From the NCBI RefSeq assembly GCF_001685025.1, contig NZ_MAYU01000001.1, positions 689,971-753,970 on the forward strand: DNA of 64,000 nt. Reading direction: 5' to 3'. Origin of the DNA: Bacillus sp. FJAT-27225. Its GTDB lineage: Bacteria > Bacillota > Bacilli > Bacillales > Cytobacillaceae. Shown piece after piece: positions 47,001 through 54,887 of the stretch (the stretch's first letter is position 1; every line of letters begins with the position of its first letter). A program made the translations under genes and the position numbers. Below the pieces are notes generated by a model. That model was not told where the DNA came from, made no database searches, and saw only the letters and a list, made by a program, of their open reading frames with translations.

Positions 47001-48191
47001 TTACTCCGCAAGTTCAACTACCGAAGCAACACCCTGTCCGCCGCCAATGCAAAGTGTCGCGAGGCCTTTCTTTGCGTTGCGCCTTCTCATTTCATGGATA
47101 AGTGTAACAAAGATTCTTGCACCACTTGCTCCGATTGGATGGCCAAGGGCAATGGCACCGCCGTTCACATTGACCTTGTTCATATCAAAGCCCAGTTCTT
47201 TTGCTACAGCAAGCGACTGTGCCGCAAAAGCTTCATTTGCTTCAATGAGGTCAATTGTTTCGATTGATTCACCTGCTTTTCTAAGCGCTTTCCTGACAGC
47301 CTCTACTGGGCCAATACCCATAATCGCTGGATCAACACCAGCACTGCCGTTCCCTTTCAATACAACAAGCGGCTTCACGCCAAGTTCTTCAGCTTTCTTT
47401 CTGCTCATCACAATCACTGCGGCAGCACCGTCATTAATCCCGGATGCGTTTCCGGCAGTGACACTGCCATCGGCCTTAAACGCTGCACGCAGTTTCGCGA
47501 GAGTTTCAGGGGACGTCCCTTTTTTCGGATATTCATCCGTATCAAATACAATTGGGTCGCCTTTGCGCTGCGGGATCGTTACCGGAACGATTTCGTCCTT
47601 GAACTTTCCTTCTTGAATTGCCCGGACCGCTTTTTCCTGGCTTGCGACTGCCAGCGCATCCTGGTCCTGCCTTGTGATTTCATATTTTTCGACGAGGTTT
47701 TCGGCTGTGATTCCCATATGATAATTGTTGAATGCATCCCAGAGCCCATCATAAATCATACTGTCGATTATTTTCTGGTCACCCATTCTGAAGCCTTCCC
47801 GCGCATTTTTCATTAGATATGGCGCCTGGCTCATGTTCTCCATTCCGCCAGCCACGACTACTTCCGCATCTCCTGCATAAATTGCCTGAGCTGCCAAATG
47901 TACTGCCTTCAAGCCCGATCCACATACTTTATTAATCGTCATCGAGGATGCCGCATTTGGAATGCCCGCTTTGATGGCTGCCTGGCGGGCGGGATTTTGT
48001 CCAAGTCCAGCCTGAAGGACATTCCCAAGAATGACCTCATCCACCTGGTCCGGCTGTATTCCTGCCTGTTCAAGTGCAGCTTTGATGACTGTTGCTCCCA
48101 GTTCTGTTGCCGGTACACTTTTCAAGCTTCCATTAAAGTTTCCAATCGCTGTCCTTGTTGCCGCAACAATGACAATTTCTTTATTCTCCAT
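47001..48191 (-). CDS. Acetyl-CoA C-acetyltransferase (thiolase)
   Basis: Condenses or cleaves acetoacetyl-CoA. The 396-residue product has the acyl-accepting Cys in [16 protein letters not shown], conserved Asn-Glu-Ala-Phe in [10 protein letters not shown], His in [16 protein letters not shown] and Cys in [10 protein letters not shown]. Divergent from HMG-CoA lyase, so a role in leucine or ketone-body type catabolism fits. Which of the Bacillus thiolases (mmgA, yhfS, thlA-like) it equals cannot be fixed here. Confidence 0.92.
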   Translation of the reverse strand: MENKEIVIVAATRTAIGNFNGSLKSVPATELGATVIKAALEQAGIQPDQVDEVILGNVLQAGLGQNPARQAAIKAGIPNAASSMTINKVCGSGLKAVHLAAQAIYAGDAEVVVAGGMENMSQAPYLMKNAREGFRMGDQKIIDSMIYDGLWDAFNNYHMGITAENLVEKYEITRQDQDALAVASQEKAVRAIQEGKFKDEIVPVTIPQRKGDPIVFDTDEYPKKGTSPETLAKLRAAFKADGSVTAGNASGINDGAAAVIVMSRKKAEELGVKPLVVLKGNGSAGVDPAIMGIGPVEAVRKALRKAGESIETIDLIEANEAFAAQSLAVAKELGFDMNKVNVNGGAIALGHPIGASGARIFVTLIHEMRRRNAKKGLATLCIGGGQGVASVVELAE

Positions 48192-48324
48192 TTGTTTTCC
48201 CCTTTCGAAAGTGACTTTGACCCATTTTTACATACCCTATTTCATATTGGGTTATCCATAAAGTTGCACAAATCAAAATAGTCAAATTACAATGAAAGAA
48301 ATATAACTAAAGGGGGAGCATGGC

Positions 48325-49227
48325 ATGCAACTGCCAAACAAAGTAACGATTATTGAAGTTGGCCCAAGGGATGGCCTTCAAAATGAAAAGGGCTTTGTGC
48401 CAACGGAAGCAAAAATGGAATTCATCCATGCGCTTCGCCTGGCTGGAATTACCGAAATGGAGCTGACTTCGTTTGTATCACCAAAATGGGTGCCGCAAAT
48501 GGCTGATGCAGCGGAAATTGTAGACGGATGCCTTGACAGCAATACACGTTCCATAGTCCTGGCCCCTAATAAGAAGGGAATTGACCGGGTTCAGGAAACA
48601 GGCATCAAGGCAGTCGCAGTCTTTGTTGGAGTCAGCAATACCTTCAATAAGAAGAACATTAACAAAACCACTGCAGAAAGCATGGAGGAATTGCGGCCTC
48701 TTATCGGCGAATTAAAAACGAACGGATTTTTTGTAAGGGCTTGCATCTCTACAGCCTGGCATTGCCCCTTCGAAGGTAAAATTGACGAAGACGACACAAT
48801 TAAACTTTGCAGTGAATTTGCCAAAGCAGGCGTGGATGAACTGAGTGTAGCCGATACCATTGGCATGGCCGTGCCAAACGAAGCGTATTCACTTTTTAGA
48901 AAACTAAAGACAATGATGCCAAACATCCTTCTAACTGGCCATTTCCACGATACACGAAAACTTGCATTAGCGAACATACTTGCTTCCATGCAGGCTGGCA
49001 TTGACCGTTTTGATGCTTCCGCAGGCGGCCTTGGCGGCTGCCCATTTGCTCCCGGTGCAACAGGAAATGTCGCAACCGAAGATGTTGTCTATATGCTGGA
49101 GAGAATGGGAATCGAGACAGGAATTTCATCGAAAAAAATTATAGAGGCTGTCGACATAGTCAAACCCCATCTAAGCCGGCCGATCGATAGTGTCATATAC
49201 AAACTTCAAGCTTCATCTGGTGCATAA
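48325..49227 (+). CDS. Hydroxymethylglutaryl-CoA lyase
   Basis: Splits HMG-CoA to acetoacetate and acetyl-CoA, the last step of leucine breakdown. The 300-residue TIM-barrel has EVGPRDGLQNEKG, metal-site HFHDTRKLALAN, and the signature GGLGGCPFAPGATGNVATED with its catalytic Cys. GGGGGAGCATGGC precedes the ATG. Similar to B. subtilis YngG (MvaB), but the other leucine-catabolism genes (yngF, yngH) are not in the window. Confidence 0.93.
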   Translation: MQLPNKVTIIEVGPRDGLQNEKGFVPTEAKMEFIHALRLAGITEMELTSFVSPKWVPQMADAAEIVDGCLDSNTRSIVLAPNKKGIDRVQETGIKAVAVFVGVSNTFNKKNINKTTAESMEELRPLIGELKTNGFFVRACISTAWHCPFEGKIDEDDTIKLCSEFAKAGVDELSVADTIGMAVPNEAYSLFRKLKTMMPNILLTGHFHDTRKLALANILASMQAGIDRFDASAGGLGGCPFAPGATGNVATEDVVYMLERMGIETGISSKKIIEAVDIVKPHLSRPIDSVIYKLQASSGA

Positions 49228-49280
49228 GCTCTCTGCCCGGAGCTCATCTTAATAATAAAGAGATGAAGGGAGATCTGACA

Positions 49281-49412
49281 ATGAGCCAAAAGCGAGACAA
49301 AGGATATAGCCAAACGGGCGAGCCGACAGCAAAGGACATTAAGCCTCAAATAGCAAAAGAGGATTTGGATAAGGAACTTCATCCTACAAACCGGCAAAAT
49401 GCCCCCAAATAA
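49281..49412 (+). CDS. Small hydrophilic protein, 43 residues
   Basis: Reads MSQKRDKGYSQTGEPTAKDI and KPQIAKEDLDKELHPTNRQN then APK. No membrane part; rich in Lys, Asp and Glu. AAGGGAGATCTGACA precedes the ATG and a strong terminator follows, so a real gene is likely. Not recognised. It may be co-transcribed with HMG-CoA lyase. Confidence 0.6.
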   Translation: MSQKRDKGYSQTGEPTAKDIKPQIAKEDLDKELHPTNRQNAPK

Positions 49413-49422
49413 GTTTCCAACC

Positions 49423-49451
49423 ACCGCCTGTTCAGGGCGGTATTCTTTTTT
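49423..49451 (+). terminator. Terminator after the small hydrophilic protein
   Basis: ACCGCC and GGCGGT arms with a seven-base loop followed by TATTCTTTTTT. Confidence 0.8.
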
Positions 49452-49528
49452 ATCAGGATAATGGGTTTGAACCAGCTGCTAATGGTAAAATAATGTAGGG
49501 AATGCAATTTGTGGCCGGAGGGATTTTT

Positions 49529-50488
49529 TTGAGAAGAGCACTAAGGATTTTGTTGTCAATACTTGCTGCTATTACAGCAGTTGGAATCTATTTCACAAAC
49601 CGGCTGATGTTTATGAAAAAGAAAGAGGATGAATTCATCCTGAAACGTGAACGTGAAGCAGGAAGAATCATTGATGAAGAATATGAGTCTCTGAATAAAA
49701 GGGATGTATCCATTCCCTCCCCTTTCGGCTATGACATTAAGGGTGTCTTGGCCGAGCCTCACGACACTGACTATTATATAATCATTAGCCACGGTGTGAC
49801 TGAGAACAAGTTCAATTCCATCAAATACATGAACCTTTTTTTAGAGCGCGGCTTTAATGCACTGATTTTCGACCATCGCCGCCATGGCGAATCAGGGGGA
49901 AAAACAACGTCCTACGGCCATTATGAAAAATTCGACCTGAAAGCGGTTGTCGATTGGTTAAAAAACGAAAAGGGCAAGGAGATTAAACTAGGCATTCATG
50001 GCGAATCAATGGGCGCAGCGACAATGCTCCTGTATGCGGGGATGCTCGAGGATGGTGCTGACTTTTATATTGCCGATTGCCCGTTTTCTGATTTCCGTGA
50101 ACAGCTTGCCTATCGTATTAAAGAGGAAGTCCATCTTCCAGCGGGCATACTCGTTCCACTGGCTGAACTTTTTCTTCGCTTCCGTGATAAATATTCACTG
50201 CGCGAAGTATCGCCAATCACGGTGATAGACAATATTAAGAATCCGGTTTTGTTCATTCACAGCTCAAAGGATGATTTCATCCTGCCTTCAATGACAGAGG
50301 CACTATATGAAAAAAAGAATGGCCCAAAAATGCTCTTTATGGCCGAAAACGGTGTCCATGCCCAATCATTCAACGAAAACCGCAAACAATATGAACAAGT
50401 AATTGACGAATTTCTATTGAGCATTGGAATCGTTCCAGCGCGTAAAACTGTGGCTTTGGTCAATAAGACATCAACTGCCCGGCAGTAG
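49529..50488 (+). CDS. yqkD: Alpha/beta hydrolase YqkD
   Basis: Membrane-anchored hydrolase of 319 residues. N-terminal membrane segment (about residues 6-24), oxyanion region IIISHGVTENK, nucleophile Ser in GIHGESMGAATML, Asp in SSKDDFILP and His in ENGVHAQSF. Very close to B. subtilis YqkD. TTG start at 49529 with GGAGGG before it. Substrate unknown. Confidence 0.9.
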   Translation: MRRALRILLSILAAITAVGIYFTNRLMFMKKKEDEFILKREREAGRIIDEEYESLNKRDVSIPSPFGYDIKGVLAEPHDTDYYIIISHGVTENKFNSIKYMNLFLERGFNALIFDHRRHGESGGKTTSYGHYEKFDLKAVVDWLKNEKGKEIKLGIHGESMGAATMLLYAGMLEDGADFYIADCPFSDFREQLAYRIKEEVHLPAGILVPLAELFLRFRDKYSLREVSPITVIDNIKNPVLFIHSSKDDFILPSMTEALYEKKNGPKMLFMAENGVHAQSFNENRKQYEQVIDEFLLSIGIVPARKTVALVNKTSTARQ

Positions 50489-50544
50489 CATATGTATTTG
50501 AAAAACAGAATTGCTTTAACATTGGACTATGTTATTCGTTATTT

Positions 50545-50650
50545 AGACAGAGTTGATTGAAGCGGAAGGCGCGAAGACTCCTATGGGAGAAAAGGTCAGT
50601 GGGAGCCCATGGAAAGCGAAGCGCCTGGAGCGGAAATCAACAGACTTGAT
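50545..50650. repeat. Dispersed intergenic repeat, end module only (inverted)
   Basis: GATTGAAGCGGAAGGCGCGA, GTCAGTGGGAGCCCATGG and AAAGCGAAGCGCCTGGAGCG then GAAATCAACAG. It corresponds to the 3' end of copies 2-5 in reverse complement, without the 37-bp units or the hairpin. Between yqkD and the CDGSH gene. Confidence 0.75.
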
Positions 50651-50700
50651 TAATAGTCTAAAACTATAGAAAAAGGGAAAAACCATTAGGAGGAATCGGA

Positions 50701-50907
50701 ATGTCAAAAGTTCAAATTAAAGTAAACGATAACGGATCAATCAGGATCAGTGGAGATGTTGAATTGCTTGATGGCCAGGGGAATGCATATAAAACAAAAC
50801 CAGCCTTTTCACTGTGCCGATGCGGGTTGTCATCAAACAAGCCATTTTGCGATGGAACACATAAGGGGAATTTTGAGTCACAGGTCCGTGTCCATGAAGA
50901 GAATTAA
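50701..50907 (+). CDS. CDGSH iron-sulfur domain protein
   Basis: Small protein of 68 residues with one complete CDGSH motif, CRCGLSSNKPFCDGTHKG: three Cys and one His ligand a 2Fe-2S cluster. AGGAGGAATCGG precedes the ATG. Cytosolic; role probably redox or cluster transfer, not known in Bacillus. A terminator follows at once. Confidence 0.9.
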   Translation: MSKVQIKVNDNGSIRISGDVELLDGQGNAYKTKPAFSLCRCGLSSNKPFCDGTHKGNFESQVRVHEEN

Positions 50908-50919
50908 TACGAACATTTG

Positions 50920-50946
50920 ACTCGCCAATCGGCGGGTTTTTTTCTT
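50920..50946 (+). terminator. Terminator after the CDGSH gene
   Basis: ACTCGCC-AATC-GGCGGGT (one G-U) followed by seven T. Confidence 0.8.
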
Positions 50947-50962
50947 TTTGTACATATTAGTA

Positions 50963-50991
50963 TTGACATTATTATCCTGTTCTTTTATGCT
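50963..50991 (+). promoter_or_regulatory. SigmaA-type promoter of the padR-like operon
   Basis: TTGACA (50963-50968), 17 bp, TATGCT (50986-50991); the palindromic operator begins seven bases later. Confidence 0.75.
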
Positions 50992-50997
50992 ATACTT

Positions 50998-51022
50998 AAC
51001 TACTTTGCAAAGCAAGGTAGTT
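50998..51022. promoter_or_regulatory. Palindromic operator of the PadR-like repressor
   Basis: AACTACTTTGC-AAA-GCAAGGTAGTT, 11-bp arms with one mismatch, overlaps the expected transcription start between the promoter and the PadR gene. Position and symmetry fit autoregulation. Confidence 0.7.
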
Positions 51023-51074
51023 GTTTTTCAAACAGCTATCTTGTTTTACCATATACCTAAAGGCGGTATTCATT

Positions 51075-51410
51075 ATGTCAATTCGAAGCCAGTTATTAAA
51101 AGGAATTTTGGACGGCTGCGTGCTCTCCATCATTTCGATTGAACCGGTATACGGCTATGAGCTGTCCCAAAAGCTTCGGGAAGAAGGGCTGATGGATGTA
51201 AGCGAAGGGACAATCTACCCGGTCTTGCTTCGCCTTCAAAAAAATGGGCTCATTGAGGGCAAGATGGAGCCTTCCCCAGCAGGGCCAAACCGGAAGTACT
51301 ATCATTTAACGAAAGAGGGGCATGTTGCCCTCGCTCTTATCAAAGAGGAATGGGAGCAAATCGCACAGCCTGTAGGCAGGATTTTAATAAAAGGGAGCGG
51401 GATGGAATGA
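51075..51410 (+). CDS. PadR-family transcriptional regulator
   Basis: Winged-helix repressor of 111 residues: LKGILDGCVLSIISIEPVYG, YELSQKLREEGLMDVSEGTI, YPVLLRLQKNGLIEGKMEPS, typical of PadR subfamily 2. AAAGGCGG precedes the ATG at 51075. It shares ATGA overlap with the membrane protein that follows, which it probably controls together with itself via the upstream palindrome. Confidence 0.9.
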   Translation: MSIRSQLLKGILDGCVLSIISIEPVYGYELSQKLREEGLMDVSEGTIYPVLLRLQKNGLIEGKMEPSPAGPNRKYYHLTKEGHVALALIKEEWEQIAQPVGRILIKGSGME

Positions 51411-52090
51411 ATGCGGAGCAATTAATTGAGCTGAATAATCAAAAACAAAAAGAACTTTCTCCGGAAAACGAAAAAATTTACTCGGATTTTCTCATTTATA
51501 TCAGGCTGCAGCTTACCTTGTCTGAACAGCAAACAGAAGAGGTCCTGATGGAAATTCTTGACCACTTGCTTGAAGCACAGAAAGATGGGAAGTCTGCACG
51601 GGCACTCTTTGGGGATGACCCAAAGGGATTTGCCGATGAACTGATTGCTGATATCCCAAAGGAGAGCAAAAGAAATGCTGCCGGCTTCATCTCCTCTCTC
51701 ATCCTTCAGCTGCTGAGCTATATGCTCGTTATTCATGGTTTTCTTGGTGGCCTGCTCTTAAATAATGGCGTTAATAGTCTTTTTCCATTAAAGGATATTC
51801 CTATTTTTCTTGGTTCTGTGATTGCAATCTTTTTTCTCATATGGTTATTTTTCAATCTTATTCAAAAAACGCTCTTTGTCGAAAATGTCTCTCATACTAA
51901 AAATATGATTGTCATTGGAGGTTCGGCCGCCGTTTTAATGGGACTTTATCTTGCGGCAGGCCGCTTTATTCCCGATTCTGGCCCGGCTATCGATTTTCCG
52001 TGGTACGTCTCTGTGATTATCGGCCTTCTCTCCTGGGGGATTTCCTACATGTTAAGGAATGGGCTTCTTGCAAAAAATGCGGCCAATTAA
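51407..52090 (+). CDS. Membrane protein with N-terminal HAAS-like region (DUF1129-like)
   Basis: The 227-residue protein has a soluble helical N-terminal half (MNAEQLIELNNQKQKELSPE...EVLMEILDHLLEAQKDGKSA) and four or five membrane helices. This arrangement, paired with a PadR gene, is a common Firmicutes two-gene module; DUF1129 is the family I think fits best. Start overlaps the padR-like stop by four bases. Function unknown, possibly membrane or envelope sensing. Confidence 0.7.
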   Translation: MNAEQLIELNNQKQKELSPENEKIYSDFLIYIRLQLTLSEQQTEEVLMEILDHLLEAQKDGKSARALFGDDPKGFADELIADIPKESKRNAAGFISSLILQLLSYMLVIHGFLGGLLLNNGVNSLFPLKDIPIFLGSVIAIFFLIWLFFNLIQKTLFVENVSHTKNMIVIGGSAAVLMGLYLAAGRFIPDSGPAIDFPWYVSVIIGLLSWGISYMLRNGLLAKNAAN

Positions 52091-52095
52091 TAAGG

Positions 52096-52130
52096 AAAGG
52101 ACAGAAAAAGCGAATGCTTATCTGTCCTTT
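52096..52130. terminator. Bidirectional terminator
   Basis: AAAGGACAGA and TCTGTCCTTT arms around a 15-base loop, between two convergent genes. Confidence 0.8.
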
Positions 52131-53377
52131 GTAAATTTATTGATTTCCTGAATCATGTATTCCATAAACTCTAGCGCATCCGTTCTCCTTTGGAACACGG
52201 ACCTATAATAGGAAGGCTTAATCCCCTTCCTTAGTCTCAGCGATTCATGGAGAATTTTATGCCACCTCTTTGGCACTGACTTTAAGGCGTAATCACCCGC
52301 CTCTGCTTTCGATGCAATGTCTTTTTCCTTGAATGTATAAAACAAGCGGGTTACTCCCAATACGCCCCATTCAACTTCCTTCACACTGAAAAAGAGCCCG
52401 AAATAGCTGGCGGATGGAAATGTTTTGCTTCTTTTCATCCAATTCACCCAGTACGTATTCAGGTTGTTTTTCATCCTCGCCAGCAGAATATCCCAATCTA
52501 CAGAAATGCAAAGCTCGGAAACATTCCTGCCCTTTATGGATACTCCGTATTCTGCTAGCTGATAGGCATCAATTGAATGTCTGCCATACTTCACTTCCCC
52601 GTGAAATTCTCCATCATTAAAACGCAAACAGTTCCATTCATCTTCATTTGATTCAATTTCGGCCTTTTGTACATAAAAGCCATCCAGTACTAAATCGGAA
52701 TACTGTGTGTGGATGGATGCATGGATCTCCTTCAAAGATATAATTTCATCCTTAGTAGCTTCACGATTAATAACAGCAAAAAAGTCAATGTCACTTTGCC
52801 CCGGCGTAAAGGCATTCATGGAAATAGAGCCGGTGAGATAGTAAGAATCCAAAAACCCCTTCAGCCTTAAATCAATCAATTCCAGGTGTTCATGGACGAC
52901 CCGTTTTACGTTGGGTGGAATGTCGCTAAATTCTTTTCTGAACTCACAGATTTTCAGGTTCTCTGCAACCTGTCGTTCCCCTGTTTTTTGGAACCCATGT
53001 TTTTCATAAAACTCGATTGCAGGCCCATTTCCTGATCCAGTCGATACAATGATTGAATCTGCATGTGGATTCTCTTTCTCAAGGTACGCTAGAAGCCGAT
53101 TGGCGATGCCTTTCCGAAAGTGATCAGGATGGACCATCAATCGGTGGATATCTACCGTTTCGTTCATTAACTTAAATGAGATTGCCCCGCAAAGGCTGCC
53201 ATTTTCATAGTAACCGTAAAATGTCTCACCACACTGGCGCAGTGCTTCAACCGAATCATTCAAAGGCGGAATTTCATAAAAATTGATTAGCTTTGCTTCT
53301 GCCATATAGGCTGGCAGCTGGATGCCGAGCACTTCTTGGGCATTTTGTTTATTCATAATATCAATTTCTTTAATCAA
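52118..53377 (-). CDS. Fusion of GNAT acetyltransferase and AadA-type nucleotidyltransferase
   Basis: A 419-residue protein with two domains. Residues 1-150 form a GNAT domain (VHPDHFRKGIANRLLAYLEK is the acetyl-CoA motif). Residues 160-419 resemble aminoglycoside adenylyltransferases (ANT(9)/AadA): Gly183-Ser184 and Asp196-Ile-Asp198 in GSISMNAFTPGQSDIDFF, then a helical C-terminal domain. Both halves look complete. TTG start at 53377 with AGGAGATTACC. Whether it modifies any antibiotic is unknown. Confidence 0.75.
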   Translation of the reverse strand: MIKEIDIMNKQNAQEVLGIQLPAYMAEAKLINFYEIPPLNDSVEALRQCGETFYGYYENGSLCGAISFKLMNETVDIHRLMVHPDHFRKGIANRLLAYLEKENPHADSIIVSTGSGNGPAIEFYEKHGFQKTGERQVAENLKICEFRKEFSDIPPNVKRVVHEHLELIDLRLKGFLDSYYLTGSISMNAFTPGQSDIDFFAVINREATKDEIISLKEIHASIHTQYSDLVLDGFYVQKAEIESNEDEWNCLRFNDGEFHGEVKYGRHSIDAYQLAEYGVSIKGRNVSELCISVDWDILLARMKNNLNTYWVNWMKRSKTFPSASYFGLFFSVKEVEWGVLGVTRLFYTFKEKDIASKAEAGDYALKSVPKRWHKILHESLRLRKGIKPSYYRSVFQRRTDALEFMEYMIQEINKFTKDR

Positions 53378-53386
53378 GGTAATCTC

Positions 53387-53977
53387 CTATTGGACAGCTG
53401 CCGCCTTGTTTTGTAAAAGAGAAAATTCTTCCTGAAGGATGGAATACACTTTTAAGTCCCGATGCTTCCCCTTGGTAAACATCGCCTTCCGGTTAATACC
53501 CTCAAAGCTCATCCCGGCCTTTTCCATCACCCTTGCCGAACCTATATTCTCAGCAAAGCATCTCGCCTGTATCCTGACAAGCTCCATCTGCTCGAAACCA
53601 AATTGCATAATCACTTTCGCAGCCTCTGTGCATATGCCTTTTCCCCAATACTGAGGTGCGATTACATAACCGATTTCCGCGCTGTTATGGGCTGGCTGCC
53701 ACCAGACAAAATCTATCGTCCCAATCAGCCGGCCTGTTTCTTTGAGTTCTATTCCCCACGGAGCCACCTTTTTGTTGTGGTATTGATTGAGGACATATCC
53801 GATGAAAGTTTGTGTATCTTCGATGGTCCGGTGTGTATCCCACGTTACATACGCGGCGACTTCTTCCTTAGACCCGTAGGCAAATATGTCATCCGCATCT
53901 GCTGGCGTTATTTTTCTGAGGAGCAGTCTCTCTGTTTCGAGGACCGGCAAGTCCCCGTATACTTCTTCGATTTCCAT
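53387..53977 (-). CDS. GNAT N-acetyltransferase (RimJ/RimL-like)
   Basis: The 196-residue GNAT protein reads LETERLLLRKITPADADDIF at its start, AEIGYVIAPQYWGKGICTEA as acetyl-CoA motif, and ENIGSARVMEKAGMSFEG at its end, the usual RimJ/RimL pattern. Ten bases upstream of the fusion gene, likely one operon. Substrate unknown: ribosomal proteins or small molecules are both possible. Confidence 0.85.
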   Translation of the reverse strand: MEIEEVYGDLPVLETERLLLRKITPADADDIFAYGSKEEVAAYVTWDTHRTIEDTQTFIGYVLNQYHNKKVAPWGIELKETGRLIGTIDFVWWQPAHNSAEIGYVIAPQYWGKGICTEAAKVIMQFGFEQMELVRIQARCFAENIGSARVMEKAGMSFEGINRKAMFTKGKHRDLKVYSILQEEFSLLQNKAAAVQ

Positions 53978-54046
53978 ACTCCATCCCCCTAGTCTGATTC
54001 TTTTCCATATGCTATCAAATTTTTCTGAATTTTCCTAGGGGTTTTT

Positions 54047-54319
54047 CTATTCATTATTGATTACTTTCCCTTTCCTTATATCAAGATTTCCTTCTCGTTC
54101 CCCATCATTTAGGTTGTAATGGACTATATATGTGCCTTCTCCCGGATAGTAGCCGATATCGTTTATTTCTATAGAGTGGCTTGGGTGCTTTTTCTGGAGG
54201 TGTTTTTCAGCAATTCTTTTACTATCTGCCCGGCCAATAGGATTTCCATATAAAAATAAGCCCCCTGCAAGCAATGCTAGGGAAACCAGCAACAATATAC
54301 TCTTTGTTTTTAATTTCAT
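54047..54319 (-). CDS. Small membrane-anchored protein (DUF3139-like)
   Basis: The 90-residue protein has an N-terminal hydrophobic segment (SILLLVSLALLAGGLFLYGN) and a short extracytoplasmic domain with a YxxGEGTYIVHYNLNDGER pattern. Resembles DUF3139, but I am not sure. AAGGAG precedes the ATG and a 22-bp palindrome sits just upstream. Confidence 0.6.
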   Translation of the reverse strand: MKLKTKSILLLVSLALLAGGLFLYGNPIGRADSKRIAEKHLQKKHPSHSIEINDIGYYPGEGTYIVHYNLNDGEREGNLDIRKGKVINNE

Positions 54320-54338
54320 CGCCTTCCCAACAATCTCC

Positions 54339-54360
54339 TTTAGTGTAATTTTACACTAAA
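54339..54360. promoter_or_regulatory. 22-bp perfect palindrome upstream of the DUF3139-like gene
   Basis: TTTAGTGTAA-TT-TTACACTAAA, perfect 10-bp arms. Resembles an operator for a dimeric regulator (GntR/YtrA-type AGTGTA...TACACT), 20 bases before the start codon. Confidence 0.55.
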
Positions 54361-54437
54361 AGAAGGGGAAGTGATACTCTTTTTCCAGCCTTTTTTATTG
54401 TTAAGCTCTGGTTTTATCCAATGAAGGCGGCCGGCTG

Positions 54438-54770
54438 TCAATCAGCCAGCCTTACATCAGCAATTGCTGTAATAGAAATGAGGTGCGCATCCCCGAAGGA
54501 ATCGATAATGTGGAGTTTTTGGGTAAGTTCATCCCAATAATGGATGTGCCCAACGCAGATTTCATAATTGTGGCGGCGATAATGTGTAATCACGACAGCC
54601 TGATTGAATTCCATTGCTTCCCCGAGCACTTCGTTCATCAATTCGAGCTGCTGCTCATCTAGTTCGGTTTGTTGCTCATATGAATCTTCCTTCACCCAAT
54701 CACGGAGTATCTTGACGTGCTCGGGGAGCATCATTGATGTCCATTTTATCCTGCCGCGGTCGCGAATCAT
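54438..54770 (-). CDS. YolD-like protein
   Basis: The 110-residue protein starts MIRDRGRIKWTSMMLPEHVK, the YolD signature, and has a small beta domain (ICVGHIHYWDELTQKLHIID). YolD-like genes often lie after Y-family polymerases and probably take part in the SOS response; YqjX is the B. subtilis equivalent of this place. GAGGGATGAAC precedes the ATG at 54770; earlier in-frame starts lack a site. Confidence 0.85.
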   Translation of the reverse strand: MIRDRGRIKWTSMMLPEHVKILRDWVKEDSYEQQTELDEQQLELMNEVLGEAMEFNQAVVITHYRRHNYEICVGHIHYWDELTQKLHIIDSFGDAHLISITAIADVRLAD

Positions 54771-54887
54771 GTTCATCCCTCTTTTCTGGTTGCTCAGCAA
54801 GAAGTTCCCGCTTAAAGCGTCTGTTAATGACTTTGTCACAAAATTCTTAGTTGTAAAGTCACTTAGTTGAGTGAATCCTGCTTTTCT

